Part shown: piece after piece, positions 32,074-43,670 of the stretch
How the letters are laid out: the number at the start of each line of letters is the position of its first letter
How positions within the stretch are numbered: the stretch's first letter is position 1
Program-made: the position numbers and the translations under genes
Notes under the pieces: generated by a model
Databases searched by the model: none
Seen by the model: the letters and a program-made list of their open reading frames with translations, nothing else
What the model was told of the DNA's origin: nothing
Assembly (NCBI GenBank): GCA_934045075.1
Contig: OW203732.1
Span: 20,563,889-20,627,888, forward strand
Length of the DNA: 64,000 bases
Direction of reading: 5' to 3'
Origin: Yponomeuta sedellus
Lineage: Eukaryota > Arthropoda > Insecta > Lepidoptera > Yponomeutidae

Positions 32074-35000
32074 ATGATCTTGAACGAGCTAATCGGAAAT
32101 TTCGGCGCATACCACTACTGGTTGGTATTCCTGATCTTCCTGAGCAAATTCGGCATAGCTCTGCATCACATGGCCATAATATTTTTGGCGCCGCCAGCCG
32201 ACTATAAATGCCCTAACAACGAGACGTGCTGCGATAAGCCTGTCTACGATAGCAGCCTTTTCTCAAGAACCATAGTGACGGAATGGAACCTGATCTGTGA
32301 CAGGTCGTGGATGAAGAACTTAGCGCAAATGATGTTTCAATTTGGAGTACTTATTGGAAGCCTGCTGTTTGGCATTGCTTCTGATAGGTAAGCATTGGTA
32401 AGCCTCTGATAGGCATAGTCTCTGGAATAAAAGCTTGAAACGTAACGTCTCGATGACAAACCTCATAGTTAGACCTGAAATTTTCGCACTTAGTCTCATA
32501 CTTGGGCCATCGTAGGTACGTAGCAAGTGCTGAGGTATTTTAACACGTCAGACTCTAGGGTTTCTTCCTAATGTCCTCATTTACCATTAGCGATGAGTAT
32601 TGCTACTATAATGTCACAAATGTATATAACTTAACATATTTTAAACTTTTGCGACTTAGAATACGCATAGAATATTTTCGGGGCTTAATCGCGTAGTAAT
32701 TTATTGCTATTTTACCTCGCCGTTTCGACGACGTTACAGCCATCGTGGTCACGAGAAGACTGATGGCTGGCACCCGTTCGCATCTTCGGCTGATGAGGTT
32801 TCAGACTACCCTAAATCAGCCATCACAAAGCACTATTAGGGTTGCGACACACTACTACACTGACAATGTCGGACGATAAGCCATGCGACTTTTTTCCACT
32901 CGGACACATCTTGATGACCGGATCCCACGTTTGCGACAGTTTGAAACCACATTCCCGATTAAAATATAACTTATATATAACTTAGAAAGAAAAGTCATTG
33001 GTACTTGCCGGGATTCTTCCGATTGAAAAACAGGCGTTCTACCGCTCCGATACCATCAATTTTGGCAAACCTCACTTGCCATCATACTAAAATGGCCAAT
33101 GCGCTCGGCGCTCTTCGTTCTCAGAAGGTCCTTTCATGCACCTAAGAAAGTAACAGAAGAGAGCACAGGTATAAAGTTTGTGCTCTTTGCCAAGCGAAGG
33201 TAGTACTATAAGCAGATTGTTAGTACTGGACTATTCTTCGTTCTTGGATTTTAATAGCTCTTTAATTAAAAACCTTTTAGATACACACAAATTGAGTGAT
33301 TATAAATCTGCTCTGCTCGGCCGAGAACAAGACGACGCTCAGAGGGCAGATCAGTAGCCCAATGGTCGGACGATGTCGTAGAGTCGGCACAGAGCCTGTG
33401 GATACGCTGGTAATGGATGGTGAGAGATTACTTTTGGAGGGCTTTTACCCAGCAGTAGACAGTGGTGGGCTAATAATAATGATGAATTGCTCCACAAACT
33501 CAATAGTTACACCAAAGAACACCATTTTTTCGTTTCTAAAGTTTTCAACGATAATATTATGTTTTGTTTATGCTTTCTTCGTACTGTGACTTGTAACTAT
33601 ATTTCTATAGCTTCATTTCGTATACGTTTGTGTGTTTTATGTAAATAAAGGATTTAACTATCTATGTATCTATCAAGGAACAAGTTATCGCGTCACATAC
33701 TTGTATAGTCAATAGCTATAGGTATCAAAGAAGTAACATCCAAGAACGGAAAAATAGTCCGTTTCCTACATTTAATCTCTGAATCTTTCACAACTCACGT
33801 TCATATATTGCTGAAGAATCGATTGTTCCTTCGTCTTTCTTTGCAGATACGGCAGAAGAAAGACTCTCATTACCGCCGCGATACTGGAAGTGTTGTTCGG
33901 GATTATTGCGGCTTTCATACCGGAATTCTGGACCTTTACTTTGATGCGTTTGCTGCTAGGAGTAGCAGTGGGCGGTATCATGGTCGTGGGTATGTTTTAC
34001 GAGTTTCAGTTTATTTATTAGATATTTATTTACTTTACTTGTTTGAAAACAACAACAGCGTAACAGGTTATAATTACCAATTAAATTATAGCTAAAACTA
34101 AGGCCAATAACTGTAACAGTTGTCCACAGTTTACCAATTAAATAATTCCATAAACGCATTAGCACAGAGAACTCACTGGATAATGCTTTAAAAAATGGCT
34201 GAGAGCCATTGTTTGCGTTTTAGGTACTCTGTAGTAGTTTGTGATAAGTCAATCGATTACAAATTGGATAAGATAGCTCGCTGCTACACTAGGAAGCGTG
34301 CGGGGACTGAGCGGGCGCGGGCGGAGGCCGGGGCGAGACGGGCCCCCCATCGCTTTGCCGCCTCATACAGCACTTGTACCGTCGTCGTACGTACCTCAAC
34401 ACGACCGATTGCTGTACGGGCGCGACGCGAACGATTATAATACCTATCTGTTTTCATTACATTTATATTTCCTTACAGTCCACTATCATAATTAAAACTG
34501 TTTTTATATGCTCGTTGGAGCGGTGGTAGCTCAGTGGGTAGAACCATGGACTGGCAAGCGAGAGCCCCAGGTTCGATCCCGAGAGCGGGCATGTACCAAT
34601 GACTTTGTTTAATTTCGAAGTTACGTACATTTGCGAATTTGTAGTCGCAATACCACACGCTAACGGTGAAGGAAAAACATCGTGATTAAGCCCGCGGCTT
34701 GGTTGGCTCCGCACGTATTGACTAGTCTTTCATGTGGGCTAGGCGGACTAAGCTGTCGGGATGGTATAGGTGCTGGGCAAGCCTACACCATCTATAAAAA
34801 ACCATGTCCCAGGCACTACAGCGTCGGAGTGGTTCCTTCACCCATCTAGTGTGAGTGAAGATACCACTGGACGCTGTATAAATCATCTCATTAAGTAGAT
34901 GCAAAAAGGCCAATATTTATGCTCGTTTAATACATTTTTACAATTTTCCGACGTTTCGGCACTTTTTCACGTGCCGTGGTCGCGTCTTTTAGAAAGCATT

Positions 35001-38000
35001 AACGGTTAGTTTACTACCCTCGGCAAAAATTACCAAAGTTAATTATGAAGTTACGCTCCGAAATAGGCAAACCAATTATTTTATATAAAGTCAACAATAT
35101 TGATTTTTAGTAATTGAAGCTAAAATTAATTTATAATAATAATTTATAAACTAATTATTTTACGTGAACTTCAAAATACTGATTACTAATTAAAATTTAA
35201 CTCTACAGTCACACTTCTAGCAAAAGGGTCTCAAGGGGGTCGAGACCACGGCACCTGAAAAAGTACCGAAACGTCGGAAAATTGTAAAAACGTAATAAAC
35301 GAGCATGAATCCGCATAAAACAGTTTTAATTATATCTAGTGCTCGTGTTAACCTTAGAAAATACTATAGTCCACTATCATTTGTTGTAGACATCCCAAAA
35401 ACTAGTATAGAAAGGGTTCTGTAACTACCTCAAATCTTTTTTTGATGTTAGTAAAATGTTATGTTCGTAGTAACCTCCAGTGAACATTATTTTAAGAAGA
35501 AAGATTATTATAGAAACAGTACACGCGATAACAAAACAAACTTCAAACATATTACTAAAACATAGTAAGGTTCACGATCACTACTTTGGGCTTCAATAGA
35601 GTTATCCAGTATCTATGGAGTATTATATTATTATAGTATTGTATGTAAGTAATATTGATTACTAGTATGTAGGTAAGTAGATTGCAGTAAATATATAATT
35701 GAGTATCATTTTATATATTTTGTGCTATTTATATATGCATGTGTATTAACACTATATTTGTAATATTCAGCTAACCTAGGTTACGTAATAAATCACTCTT
35801 ATATTATATTGCTTACTGGCACTACCCCTTCCACTGTCTGCATTATCGTGGAAGAAAATACTATCTAGTATTAAGCTCGCCTTTGTACAGATTTGTTTTA
35901 GTGCAATAAAGAATTTTCATTCATTCATTCATTCATTCATTCATTCATTCATTCATTCATTCATTCATTCATTCATTCATTCATTCATTCATTCATTCAT
36001 TCATTCATTCATTCATTCATTCATTCATTCATTCATTCATTCATTCATTCATTCATTCATTCATTCATTCATTCATTCATTCATTCATTCATTCATTCAT
36101 TCATTCATTCATTCATTCATTCATTCATTCATTCATTCATTCATTCATTCATTCATTCATTCATTCATTCATTCATTCATTCATTCATTCATTCATTCAT
36201 TCATTCATTCATTCATTCATTCATTCATTCATTCATTCATTCATTCATTCATTCATTCATTCATTCATTCATTCATTCATTCATTCATTCATTCATTCAT
36301 TCATTCATTCGTTCGTTCGTTCATTCGTTCGTTCGTTCGTTCGTTCGTTCGTTCGTTTGTTCGTTCGTTCGTTCGTTCGTTCGTTCGTTCGTTCATTTGT
36401 TCGTTTGTTCGTTCGTTCGTTCGTTCGTTCGTTCGTTCGTTCGTTCGTTCGTTCATTCGTTCATTCATTCATTCATTCATTCATTCATTCATTCATTCAT
36501 TCATTCATTCATTAATTCATGAAAGGTCACGGCATAAATGTTGCACTGTTTTTATAAATGGCAACTGACTCAGCAATATGCTGATGGACAAACCTTGGGC
36601 GCTGATTTTCAGTCAGTGCCAGGTGCTACCCCGCGAGCGTCAAAGACTGCGATGCAGTACAACCGTAGGCAATACCATTATAGAATACAATATTCATATG
36701 TTATATAGGATAATACCTACTTAGAATAGAATACGTACTATGAATAGAGACTGAAAATAATTTAAATTTTGTGACAGAATAAGCTTTAAAAACCTATGTA
36801 GTTGCTAAAAATTTCACCCGGGATTCGAATCTGCGACCTCTAGCTGTCCGTGCCAGCGCTCTTCAACTGAGCCAATGGGCGCCTCACCGGCATCAGTGAA
36901 ATTGCGAACCTCCTTACAATAGGTACTCTCTGTATGACGTACAGGCAGCGACATCTGGCTGAAGTAATTTACATCACTTGCAGCCCCGAGTACCCACTTT
37001 GTAGTTAGGTTTTACATCAGAATGAGATCGCTGTACCCACATGATTTTATTTTTTTAATGCACTAACCCGTGCTAAGGACAATTTTAAAAACCTATTTAG
37101 AGGCTAAAAATAAGCTACGATATATACAAATAAAATCATACACAAAATCATGTTTTCGTTACAGGCTTTGTAATGCTAATGGAATTCGTCGGAAGTGAGC
37201 TCAGATCACTAATAGCTTCTATTTACCACATCCCTTTCACTCTCGGGCACATTTGTCTGGCTCTCTTTGGATATATGATAAGGTACGTAATTGCAATTGT
37301 TCGTTATCAACCCTTGTATGTCCCCACTGCTGGGGCACGGGTCTCTTCCTGCATCGCAGGAAGGTTAGGCCATACTCCACCACGGGGGCCAAGTCCGGGT
37401 TGGTGGAGGATTGTAAGACAGTGGCGGGCCTTACTGTCAGAAGTTATCAAGCCGCCCATAAGGCCTCTGACATGGCTTAACGACTGCCATTAATGACAGC
37501 CGGCACCAACGGCTTAACGTGCCTTGCGAAGCACGGAAGCGCTCGGAAAAATGCCACTAGCGGTAGTCACGAGACGCTCACCCATCCTGTACCTGACCGC
37601 GCCTGTCATTGCTTAACCAAGTGATTGATTCCAATCACTCGGTTCGCCTAGGCCACGAGCGCTTCTGAGCGATTGCAATTGTAATAAATTATAATATTCT
37701 TGTAATTAAAATAGTCTGAATGTCTAAAATTGGCTATACCTTTCATTTGTGTGAGAAGTACATTGAAGAATTACAAGTGAATTCAGAATGTGGCCCATCA
37801 GTTTTTCAAGAATCGTTGTTTTAAACTATTTTGTGACTGAAATCAAATGAAATACAAAACTTTCTTGTGACTGTCTCGTCTCATGGCTGCCTGGTGTAGC
37901 GGTTAACATGCTTGACTACCTTAACATAGGTCGTGGGTTTGATCAGTGCAAATGGCCTCAGTCTGGGTGTTTGAGGTCCTTGCCTAGTTACCATAGCATA

Positions 38001-39350
38001 GAATATCCTAGTTTGGGACCAGGACAGGTGATTGTGTTGCGTTGATGTTATTATATGAAGTTTCGTTGCCATTGAAGGATTTTTTGGAGTACCTACCACC
38101 TATTTACTCTTGCCTAAGACTGTCTTACCGTTCATAAAGATGTTTCTAACAATCCAGTTTGTTTCAGGGACTACGTTCACTTCCAACTCGCGATATCTGT
38201 AGTCAATGTGGTATTGCTGGTGTACATTTGTTTTCTGCCTGAGACGCCAAGGTGGCTGCTGGCCGTGGGCAGGACAGAAGACGCTATTGTGTTGGTCACA
38301 AACGTGGCTAAATGGTTGGTATACTTTATGAGCACGTATGGATAGAAAAGTGCCTAGGGTTAACATAGATGAAGTAGTGTTCAGACACTCACAAGGATTT
38401 TGGTAACAGCCATATTCCTAAATAGATCTGTCGGATTTATGGCTCTCTATTTCTTCCATGTACCTGATAAAGACCAAACTGGCTCAAAGTGTCGTCAAGT
38501 TTTTTAGATCTGAGTGTCTAAGGTGTTCAAGAACCTCAGCACTTGAAATTGCCAATCCGCAGTGGGCACGCATGGCAGTAAAGCCTATAGTTACTCTCTG
38601 ACTTGGTTCTACCCAGACTCGGGACGTGGGAAAAAACATATACTTTTTATTTTCAGGAACAAGCTCCCAACTCAAAATATCGCCGAAAAAATGCAAACAC
38701 TGCAAGATCTGCACGCACCCAAGAAGGGCTCGGCTCTAGACCTCTTCCGCACCCCAAATTTGCGCAAAAACATCATCATCATGTCCATCAACTGGTTCGT
38801 TTGCAGCTACTGCTTCTACGGCGTCGCTCACTATGTCAGTCATCTCACTGGAGATATCTTTATTAACGTTGTGGCTGGTGGCGTGGTTTCCCTTATAGCA
38901 GCGCTTATATCGATAGGCCTAATGAAGTTCATGGGTCGAAGACCTGTCGTGTTGTTCAGCCACCTGTGCTGTAGCGTCTCTTTATTTGGTATCGCAGTGA
39001 TACCTGAAGGGACTGCATCAGTAGTTTTGTGTTGCTTTGGGGTGCTGTTCAGTTTCATCGTTTTTGTGGTTGTGTATTTGTATTGCACGGAAATGTTTCC
39101 GACTGTGGTGAGAAATGCTGCTATAGGAATAGCGTCTATGATGGCAAGGGCCGGCGCTATGATAGCACCCTTTATTGTAGGGATCAGACCTTATGGACAG
39201 TGGTGTGCGCCTGTGGCATTTGGTGTAATGCCTTTGGTAGCAATGATTCTTTGTATCTGGTTGCCGGAGACCAAAGGTTGTGAGTTGATGACGACGATTG
39301 AAGAAGGAGAGGCTTTAGGGAAGCCTCGGGGTACTAGAGACGTGAAATAA
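32074..39350 (+). CDS. SLC22-family organic cation/anion transporter-like protein, 5 exons
   Basis: Exons: 32074-32387, 33847-33989, 37165-37282, 38168-38314, 38657-39350. Phases join exactly and give 471 residues plus stop. The family is major-facilitator plasma-membrane carriers for organic ions. Seen: helix 1 (about 15-38), a short extracellular loop with Cys 45, 52, 53 and 74, the TM2-3 motif GIASDRYGRRK (about 99-109), PETPRWLL after TM6 (216-223), the second-half motif FMGRRPVV (332-339), LYCTEMFPTVVRN (382-394) and LPETKGCEL (443-451). The loop is shorter than in vertebrate members, which explains the small size. Start: first ATG after stops, followed by the family-like LIGNFGAYHYW. 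Exon 4 uses the donor gttggt; the stronger-looking gtatac 4 nt later would break the frame. AATAAA overlaps the stop codon. The substrate cannot be read from sequence. Confidence 0.88.
33296..33490 (+). pseudogene. LINE 3' fragment in transporter intron 1
   Basis: Blocks QWSDDVVES and RAFTQQ in broken frames, then GCAGTAGACAGTGGTGGGC; an insect LINE C-terminus and tail. Confidence 0.5.
34285..34440. other. GC-rich island in transporter intron 2
   Basis: GC content is clearly above the AT-rich surroundings (GGGGACTGAGCGGGCGCGGG at 34312). No element ends recognised. It could be an insertion or an internal regulatory/promoter region. Confidence 0.4.
34490..35367. mobile_element. Foldback element with about 90-bp arms and 13-bp target duplication
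   Basis: Inverted arms run from AATTAAAACTGTTTTTATATGC through TTTTTACAATTTTCCGACGT to GTGCCGTGGTC. The flanking 13 bp AGTCCACTATCAT is duplicated at 34477-34489 and 35368-35380. About 55 bp (TATCTAGTGCTCG...) follow the right arm before the duplication. The left arm is split by a SINE-B. Confidence 0.8.
34517..34917 (+). mobile_element. SINE-B inserted in the left arm of the foldback element
   Basis: 401 bp, A box TAGCTCAGTGGG and B box GGTTCGATCCC intact; target duplication TATGCTCGTT at 34507-34516 and 34918-34927. Confidence 0.92.
35381..35821. other. Intron 2 sequence, nothing recognised
   Basis: AT-rich; no element ends or exon-like ORF. Confidence 0.35.
35822..35925 (+). repeat. LINE 3' tail preceding tetranucleotide array
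   Basis: CCTTCCACTGTCTGCATTAT to GTGCAATAAAGAATTTTCATTC, the same tail as at 26875. Confidence 0.7.
35914..36515 (+). repeat. (ATTC)n / (GTTC)n array, about 600 bp
   Basis: ATTC units to about 36307, a GTTC-rich block to about 36460 and ATTC again to 36513. It grows directly out of the LINE tail ending in TTTTCATTC. Confidence 0.95.
36782..37117 (-). mobile_element. SINE-A, about one unit, in intron 2
   Basis: Minus orientation, tRNA-like region 36815-36890. It continues past one unit into a second AAAAACCTATTTAGAGGC at 37088. Confidence 0.75.
37301..37671 (-). mobile_element. 5S-derived SINE 18 bp inside transporter intron 3
   Basis: Full-length copy with target duplication ATTGCAATTGT at 37290-37300 and 37672-37682. 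The exon 3 donor (AG/gtacgta at 37282-37283) is left intact. Confidence 0.9.
37884..38060 (+). mobile_element. SINE-D (tRNA-derived) in intron 3
   Basis: TGGTGTAGCGGTTAACATGC head, B-box-like GGGTTTGATC, then CCTTGCCTAGTTACCATAGC and GTTTGGGACCAGGACAGG. Confidence 0.65.
38508..38605 (+). repeat. SINE body fragment in intron 4
   Basis: GTGTCTAAGGTGTTCAAGAA to GGCAGTAAAGCC; it fills much of the 342 bp intron. Confidence 0.6.
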
Positions 39351-39351
39351 A
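39346..39351 (+). promoter_or_regulatory. AATAAA polyadenylation signal overlapping the stop codon
   Basis: The bases GAAATAAAG contain the TAA stop (39348-39350) inside AATAAA. A second AATAAA lies about 130 bp downstream near 39477. Confidence 0.5.
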
Positions 39352-40114
39352 GTTTTTGGAAATTTTATTGTTGGTTTTCATTTAACTGATATACTAGCAA
39401 TGCATTTTTCTTGAGTTTTGCTTTATATAAATAATTATACTTCATACTATCAACGGCTTCATAAAATGTTGTACCAAATAAATAACAGGGTATTTTCAAT
39501 CTATGTGAATCAACAACCCGTATCAGCACTGGAAACTTCCCACACTTTTCAGTTTGTTCCTCCCACCTAAAATTGTCCATTGTTCTTCATCCAACTGCCA
39601 TAGATGATTAATACAGACATGACACATTGTGACGTAACGTCTGATATTAGGGGAGGATCACTTTAGATTACGAGTTACTATCTATAGTTATCCTTGGTAA
39701 AAGTCTAAAATTACATAGAACTCTTTTTTCACGCAATACACAATAAAGAATATACCATTTCTCATATATCTTAAGTTACAAAGTATACAAGTCAGCGGTC
39801 TTATCAATATGATATGGCTGATTTGACAAAAAGTCCGTGGATGTTGATGGCTAGGGATCACGACAAATAGCTGATGACATACTTAGCAATGGGCATCAGT
39901 GGGCTAATAATTACATTGAAGCGTTCAAAATCAGACAATTTTACTTATTCACTAATTCTAGATCAATTATACGTTTGCGTAATCTGTTTGGTTCTTACTT
40001 ATTCTTTGCCTTAATCCCACAAATGACACAACAAGAAGTTTTAATCAACAAGAGTTATTGTCTCAAAGCCGCTGCCGGAACGCTCAACATAGTTCATCAC
40101 TAGAACTCGTCAAG
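39352..40114. other. Intergenic between the two host genes
   Basis: No repeat family recognised, unusual for this window. It presumably holds the 3' end of the transporter and the promoter of the next gene; no core promoter motif is clear. Confidence 0.4.
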
Positions 40115-42227
40115 ATGACTTGGAACATATGGTGGGTTCCGTTACTGGTATTGATTCCCGCTATTTTGGTAAGTGGTTTCAATATGATAGATAGATAAAT
40201 ACATTTATTTAGCGGTGCAATACTCAAACATGACATAAACGTTCTACAACCATGAAAAAAACAGAAATGTGAAAACAATAAATTTAAATGTTACATCGTA
40301 GCGGACACAATACATTTTTAAAATTCGACAGCACATATGTGCACTCTATTCAACTTACATTACGGGTGAATTTACGTTTTATTTTAATTAGTATTTTATC
40401 TATATGTGAAGTGAGGATGTCAGTGGCTTAGTTGGATCCATCACACAATGTAACCCATCAGAAGTAAGAATCCATCAGGAGTAAGAATGTAAATCTTGCA
40501 ACTGACCACAAAGACGATCTGAATAGAGAGAAAACCCCAAGTTAAAGAAAAAGTTTTAGTGTCAATTAATTTGAGAAAAAAGCTATTGAAGTTTAGGTGA
40601 AACAAAGTTGACATGGCAAGAAGCCTTACCAGTTAATGGAAGTTTTTTTAAACACGATAAAAAATAGATTGAAATGTATGTCACTTAACATAACCAAGTT
40701 AGTCGACTGCATCATTGGCCTAGCGATATCGCGTCTGATTATCATGCTGGAGGCTATGGGTTCAATGCTCATTGAGTGTCACCATTCCTTTATATAAATA
40801 ATCACTAGCATGGACTAATTCAAGGTGCATTTATATGTTTGGGATGTCCTTGCCTAGTTACCATAGCACGGGTTTTCCTAGTTCGGGACCAGGACTAGTG
40901 TTGTGTGGAAGTTATTTACTTTCTTAATCCGCTGGTTCAGTGATCAGGCGCCAGTTTCCTTAGTTCCGCGTGGTCTCATGCCAGTTGCCCGCCTGGAGCT
41001 CATGCAGGTCTTTGCCCACTTCATTCTGCCGGAGATATCTGGGGCAGCAAACCGATTATATATTTAAGTAGGTAGATTGTATACGAGTATAGATTAATGG
41101 GCTGGCAATTGTACAATAGAGGCTTTCTGCTGCCGTCATTTGGAAGCTGTGCTGCTGTCTAGAATCTTAAACTTAGCTGCATCGAAGACCATTACTTCAG
41201 AGCTAACCTCATTTTTTTGCATTTACCTTAAAATTGCAGGCAGCCTGGTCATCTAGCGAAGATCGACGCGCCAGACAAGATGTCCGTCGCGCGGGAGGAC
41301 AGCTGCACTTCCATAGCAAAAGACACATGCCGGGCCCCGCCCCCGCCACAGCTCCCGTCGCCAGAAGAAGACATCCTCTTCCTACGAAAGCTCCAAGGCC
41401 TAGGGAGAATAGAGTAGTTGTAAGTCTATCAGCTTACGGATAGGGGGCTCGATTTTGTTAGTGCGCTATAGTACCTTGACCGTTACATGGTTGGGTCATG
41501 TCGCGTGTTTTTACTTGCCATTGACGCCGAAAAGGTTTGATGTATGTGTGCGCCTAGACTTGATGCGCCAAAGAATTAAATCGCCATGTTTTTCATCTAG
41601 GCCGAGCCCGCCTTGATGATTTAAATTAGTATAACTAGGTAAAAATTTAATAACTATCTGACCAACCACAATTCCAAAAGACATGCCTTTATATATCAAT
41701 GAACGTTGTTATCCACAGCCAATTCCACAGAACTATTTCTTTTTTTCCAGCAAACTGGCAACATAATAAAGCCCCTTGAAGATGAAGACATAGATAATGA
41801 TGAAGTATTTTCCGTCGCTATAGGACCTCCCCCACTACGTCCTAAATACGAAAAGTCCATAAGAAAACCTATCGGCAAATCTCAGTCAGACTCTTTGCAT
41901 GAAACCTCAGTTGCTACTGGCAATGTAGCAGTCAACTTGATCAAAAATGTTCTTTCAGAGCTAAGCAAAGAGTATCTATTCAAGCAGACTGATGAGAACT
42001 TCATATTCGGCCAGTATCTCGGGAATTCTATGAAGAATCTGACGAATCCTTTAAGACTTCAAATGCAGCATGATATTGTGGATCTTATTGTGAAGTATGA
42101 GAGACTAAATTCGGGTGAGAGCACGCCAGCTCCGGATGGAAAGGTGGAAAAGAAGATTGGCAAGGGGAACGAAACCGAAGACTCTTGGGCTGATTTCTCG
42201 ACACTGGCTAAGATCGTCGGTGGATAA
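40115..42227 (+). CDS. Unknown protein with signal-like N-terminus and BESS-like C-terminal segment, 3 exons
   Basis: Exons 40115-40168, 41240-41419 and 41751-42227, all phase 0 with gtaagt donors and CAG acceptors, give 235-236 residues. Exon 1 encodes MTWNIWWVPLLVLIPAIL, which looks like a signal peptide or anchor. Exon 2 in this frame is Arg/Pro-rich. Exon 3 has an acidic stretch (LEDEDIDNDE) and then a segment near residues 175-215, DENFIFGQYLGN then RLQMQHDIVDLIVKYE. Its pattern resembles the BESS protein-interaction motif of MADF-BESS proteins. No MADF domain was found upstream. A secretion signal plus BESS would be odd, so either the first exon or the BESS reading may be wrong. Exon 3 is the safest part. 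AATAAA at 42292 follows. Confidence 0.55.
40703..40922 (+). mobile_element. SINE-D in intron 1 of the second gene
   Basis: TTGGCCTAGCGATATCGCG head, GGGTTCAATGC, and the shared CCTTGCCTAGTTACCATAGC body. Confidence 0.6.
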
Positions 42228-42571
42228 TTTATTTTAATATATAAATTGTAGATAGTGGTTAAACAAACAAGTTTCAAATGGTCCTTCTTACAATAAATGT
42301 ACTCCTGTTAATAAAGCGCCCTTAACTCTGGAACCAATGAATTGTGAATAAAGGCTCTTAAGTGCGCTATCTATTTGATTGTTTGTTCCATAGCTCCTTG
42401 ACATGGGCACTCAAGAGCGATCTCAGATGTACAAGTGCTTTACTAATGATAAGTTAAAAGCTGATTTCAAATATTTAAAAAACTAAAATTATATCTTCTT
42501 CTTCAGGCTATATTAGTCCACTGCTGGACTGCTATAAATGCAAATGCAACACTTGCAACTATATTTATAAT

Positions 42572-42641
42572 ATTTAAAAACCTATTTAGAGACTAAAAAC
42601 AGAAAGGGTTAGTGCATTAAAAATAAAAATAGTATAATATT
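42572..42641. repeat. Tiny SINE-A foldback remnant
   Basis: AAAACCTATTTAGAGACTAA joined to GGGTTAGTGCATTAAAAATA and its ATAGTATAA end. Confidence 0.6.
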
Positions 42642-42864
42642 AAATTTGTCCATAATTTATAGTTTTGTATCACTTCATCCATAAATTTAGATTTGAACAA
42701 TAGTGCAAAGACAAACCCGATAAAAGATGCACGAACTTCGATTTAGCGTCCAAGTTTACCGCAAGTAGATAAAGTTAAGTAAGAAAAATAGCCCACAACA
42801 AGGACTAAAAGAAGATGACCTCTAGCTAAAGGTCTTTTTGCAAGCTGTGAGCTTTAAATCCGTT

Positions 42865-43500
42865 TTGTCTATGTTACTCAGAAACCAGGGCCTGCCACTT
42901 GCCACAATCCTTACAGATCACCTTCGCTTCATCAACGTTCGTAAGTCGTTGCATGCACTCACGCCGGTTTCAGGTACGTTTTATCTTCCTCTTTGTAATA
43001 CAACCCCTATTTGGTCAACTCATGTCCGCCTGGGACGTCCCTTACCAGCCCTTCCTCTCACACATGCAATATATATTTGTTTCGTCAATCTTTCTTGATT
43101 CTTCCTCCCCACATGTCCAAACCAACGCAACATTCCTGTCTCAATTCTAGTCATTACAAATCCTCTTTCAGTCCATAACATTCTCTAATCAGACTGTTGC
43201 GTATCCTGTCATTCCAAGTAACACTAAAACGTGTACATACATCTTAAGGACCTCATTTTAACTGCATTAATTCTACTTTCTTGCTTCTTTTGCCACACCC
43301 AAGGTTCGCTACCATACAGAAGTGTTGGGACCAGCACACCATTATGAATAGCCAATTTAGCTCTTTTGGAGATGTTTCGGCTACACACAATGGAGTGCAA
43401 GGCACCGTTTACACAATATTCCGCCTTTACTCTTCTTTCTCAATTTCCATCCCTCGTAAACAGGCTCCCAAAATAGACAGGTTCTTTTCCTTGTTCCATT
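42865..43500 (-). pseudogene. LINE ORF2 C-terminal region, decayed
   Basis: Minus strand blocks: WNDRIRNSLIRE, a MLRWFGHVER-like block near 43120, RLTKQIYIACV, RGRAGKGRPRRT near 43030, then a CNDLRTLMKRR tail near 42950. Several stops and frameshifts. Same family as 27283-27570. Confidence 0.7.
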
Positions 43501-43670
43501 CTTTTGTTCCATTCTTTCCCCTCTAATCGCCCCTCTAATCGTTATCTTGCACAGGTTCTTTTACTTGTTCCATTCTTTCCCCTCTAATCGTTATCTTGCA
43601 CAGGTTCTTTTACTTCTTCCATTCTTTTACATGTTCCATTCTTTCCCCTCTAATCGTTATCTTGCACAGT
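43501..43670. repeat. Imperfect tandem repeat CTCTAATCGTTATCTTGCAC
   Basis: Three CTAATCGTTATCTTGCACAG units spaced 49 and 66 bp, mixed with TTCCATTCTTT copies, expanding the edge of the LINE fragment. Confidence 0.8.

Noticed and set aside
38603..38866. Overlapping plus-strand ORF in transporter exon 5
   Set aside because: It would use the gtatac donor of exon 4 and yields a His/Arg-rich chance peptide; the other frame gives the 12-helix transporter.
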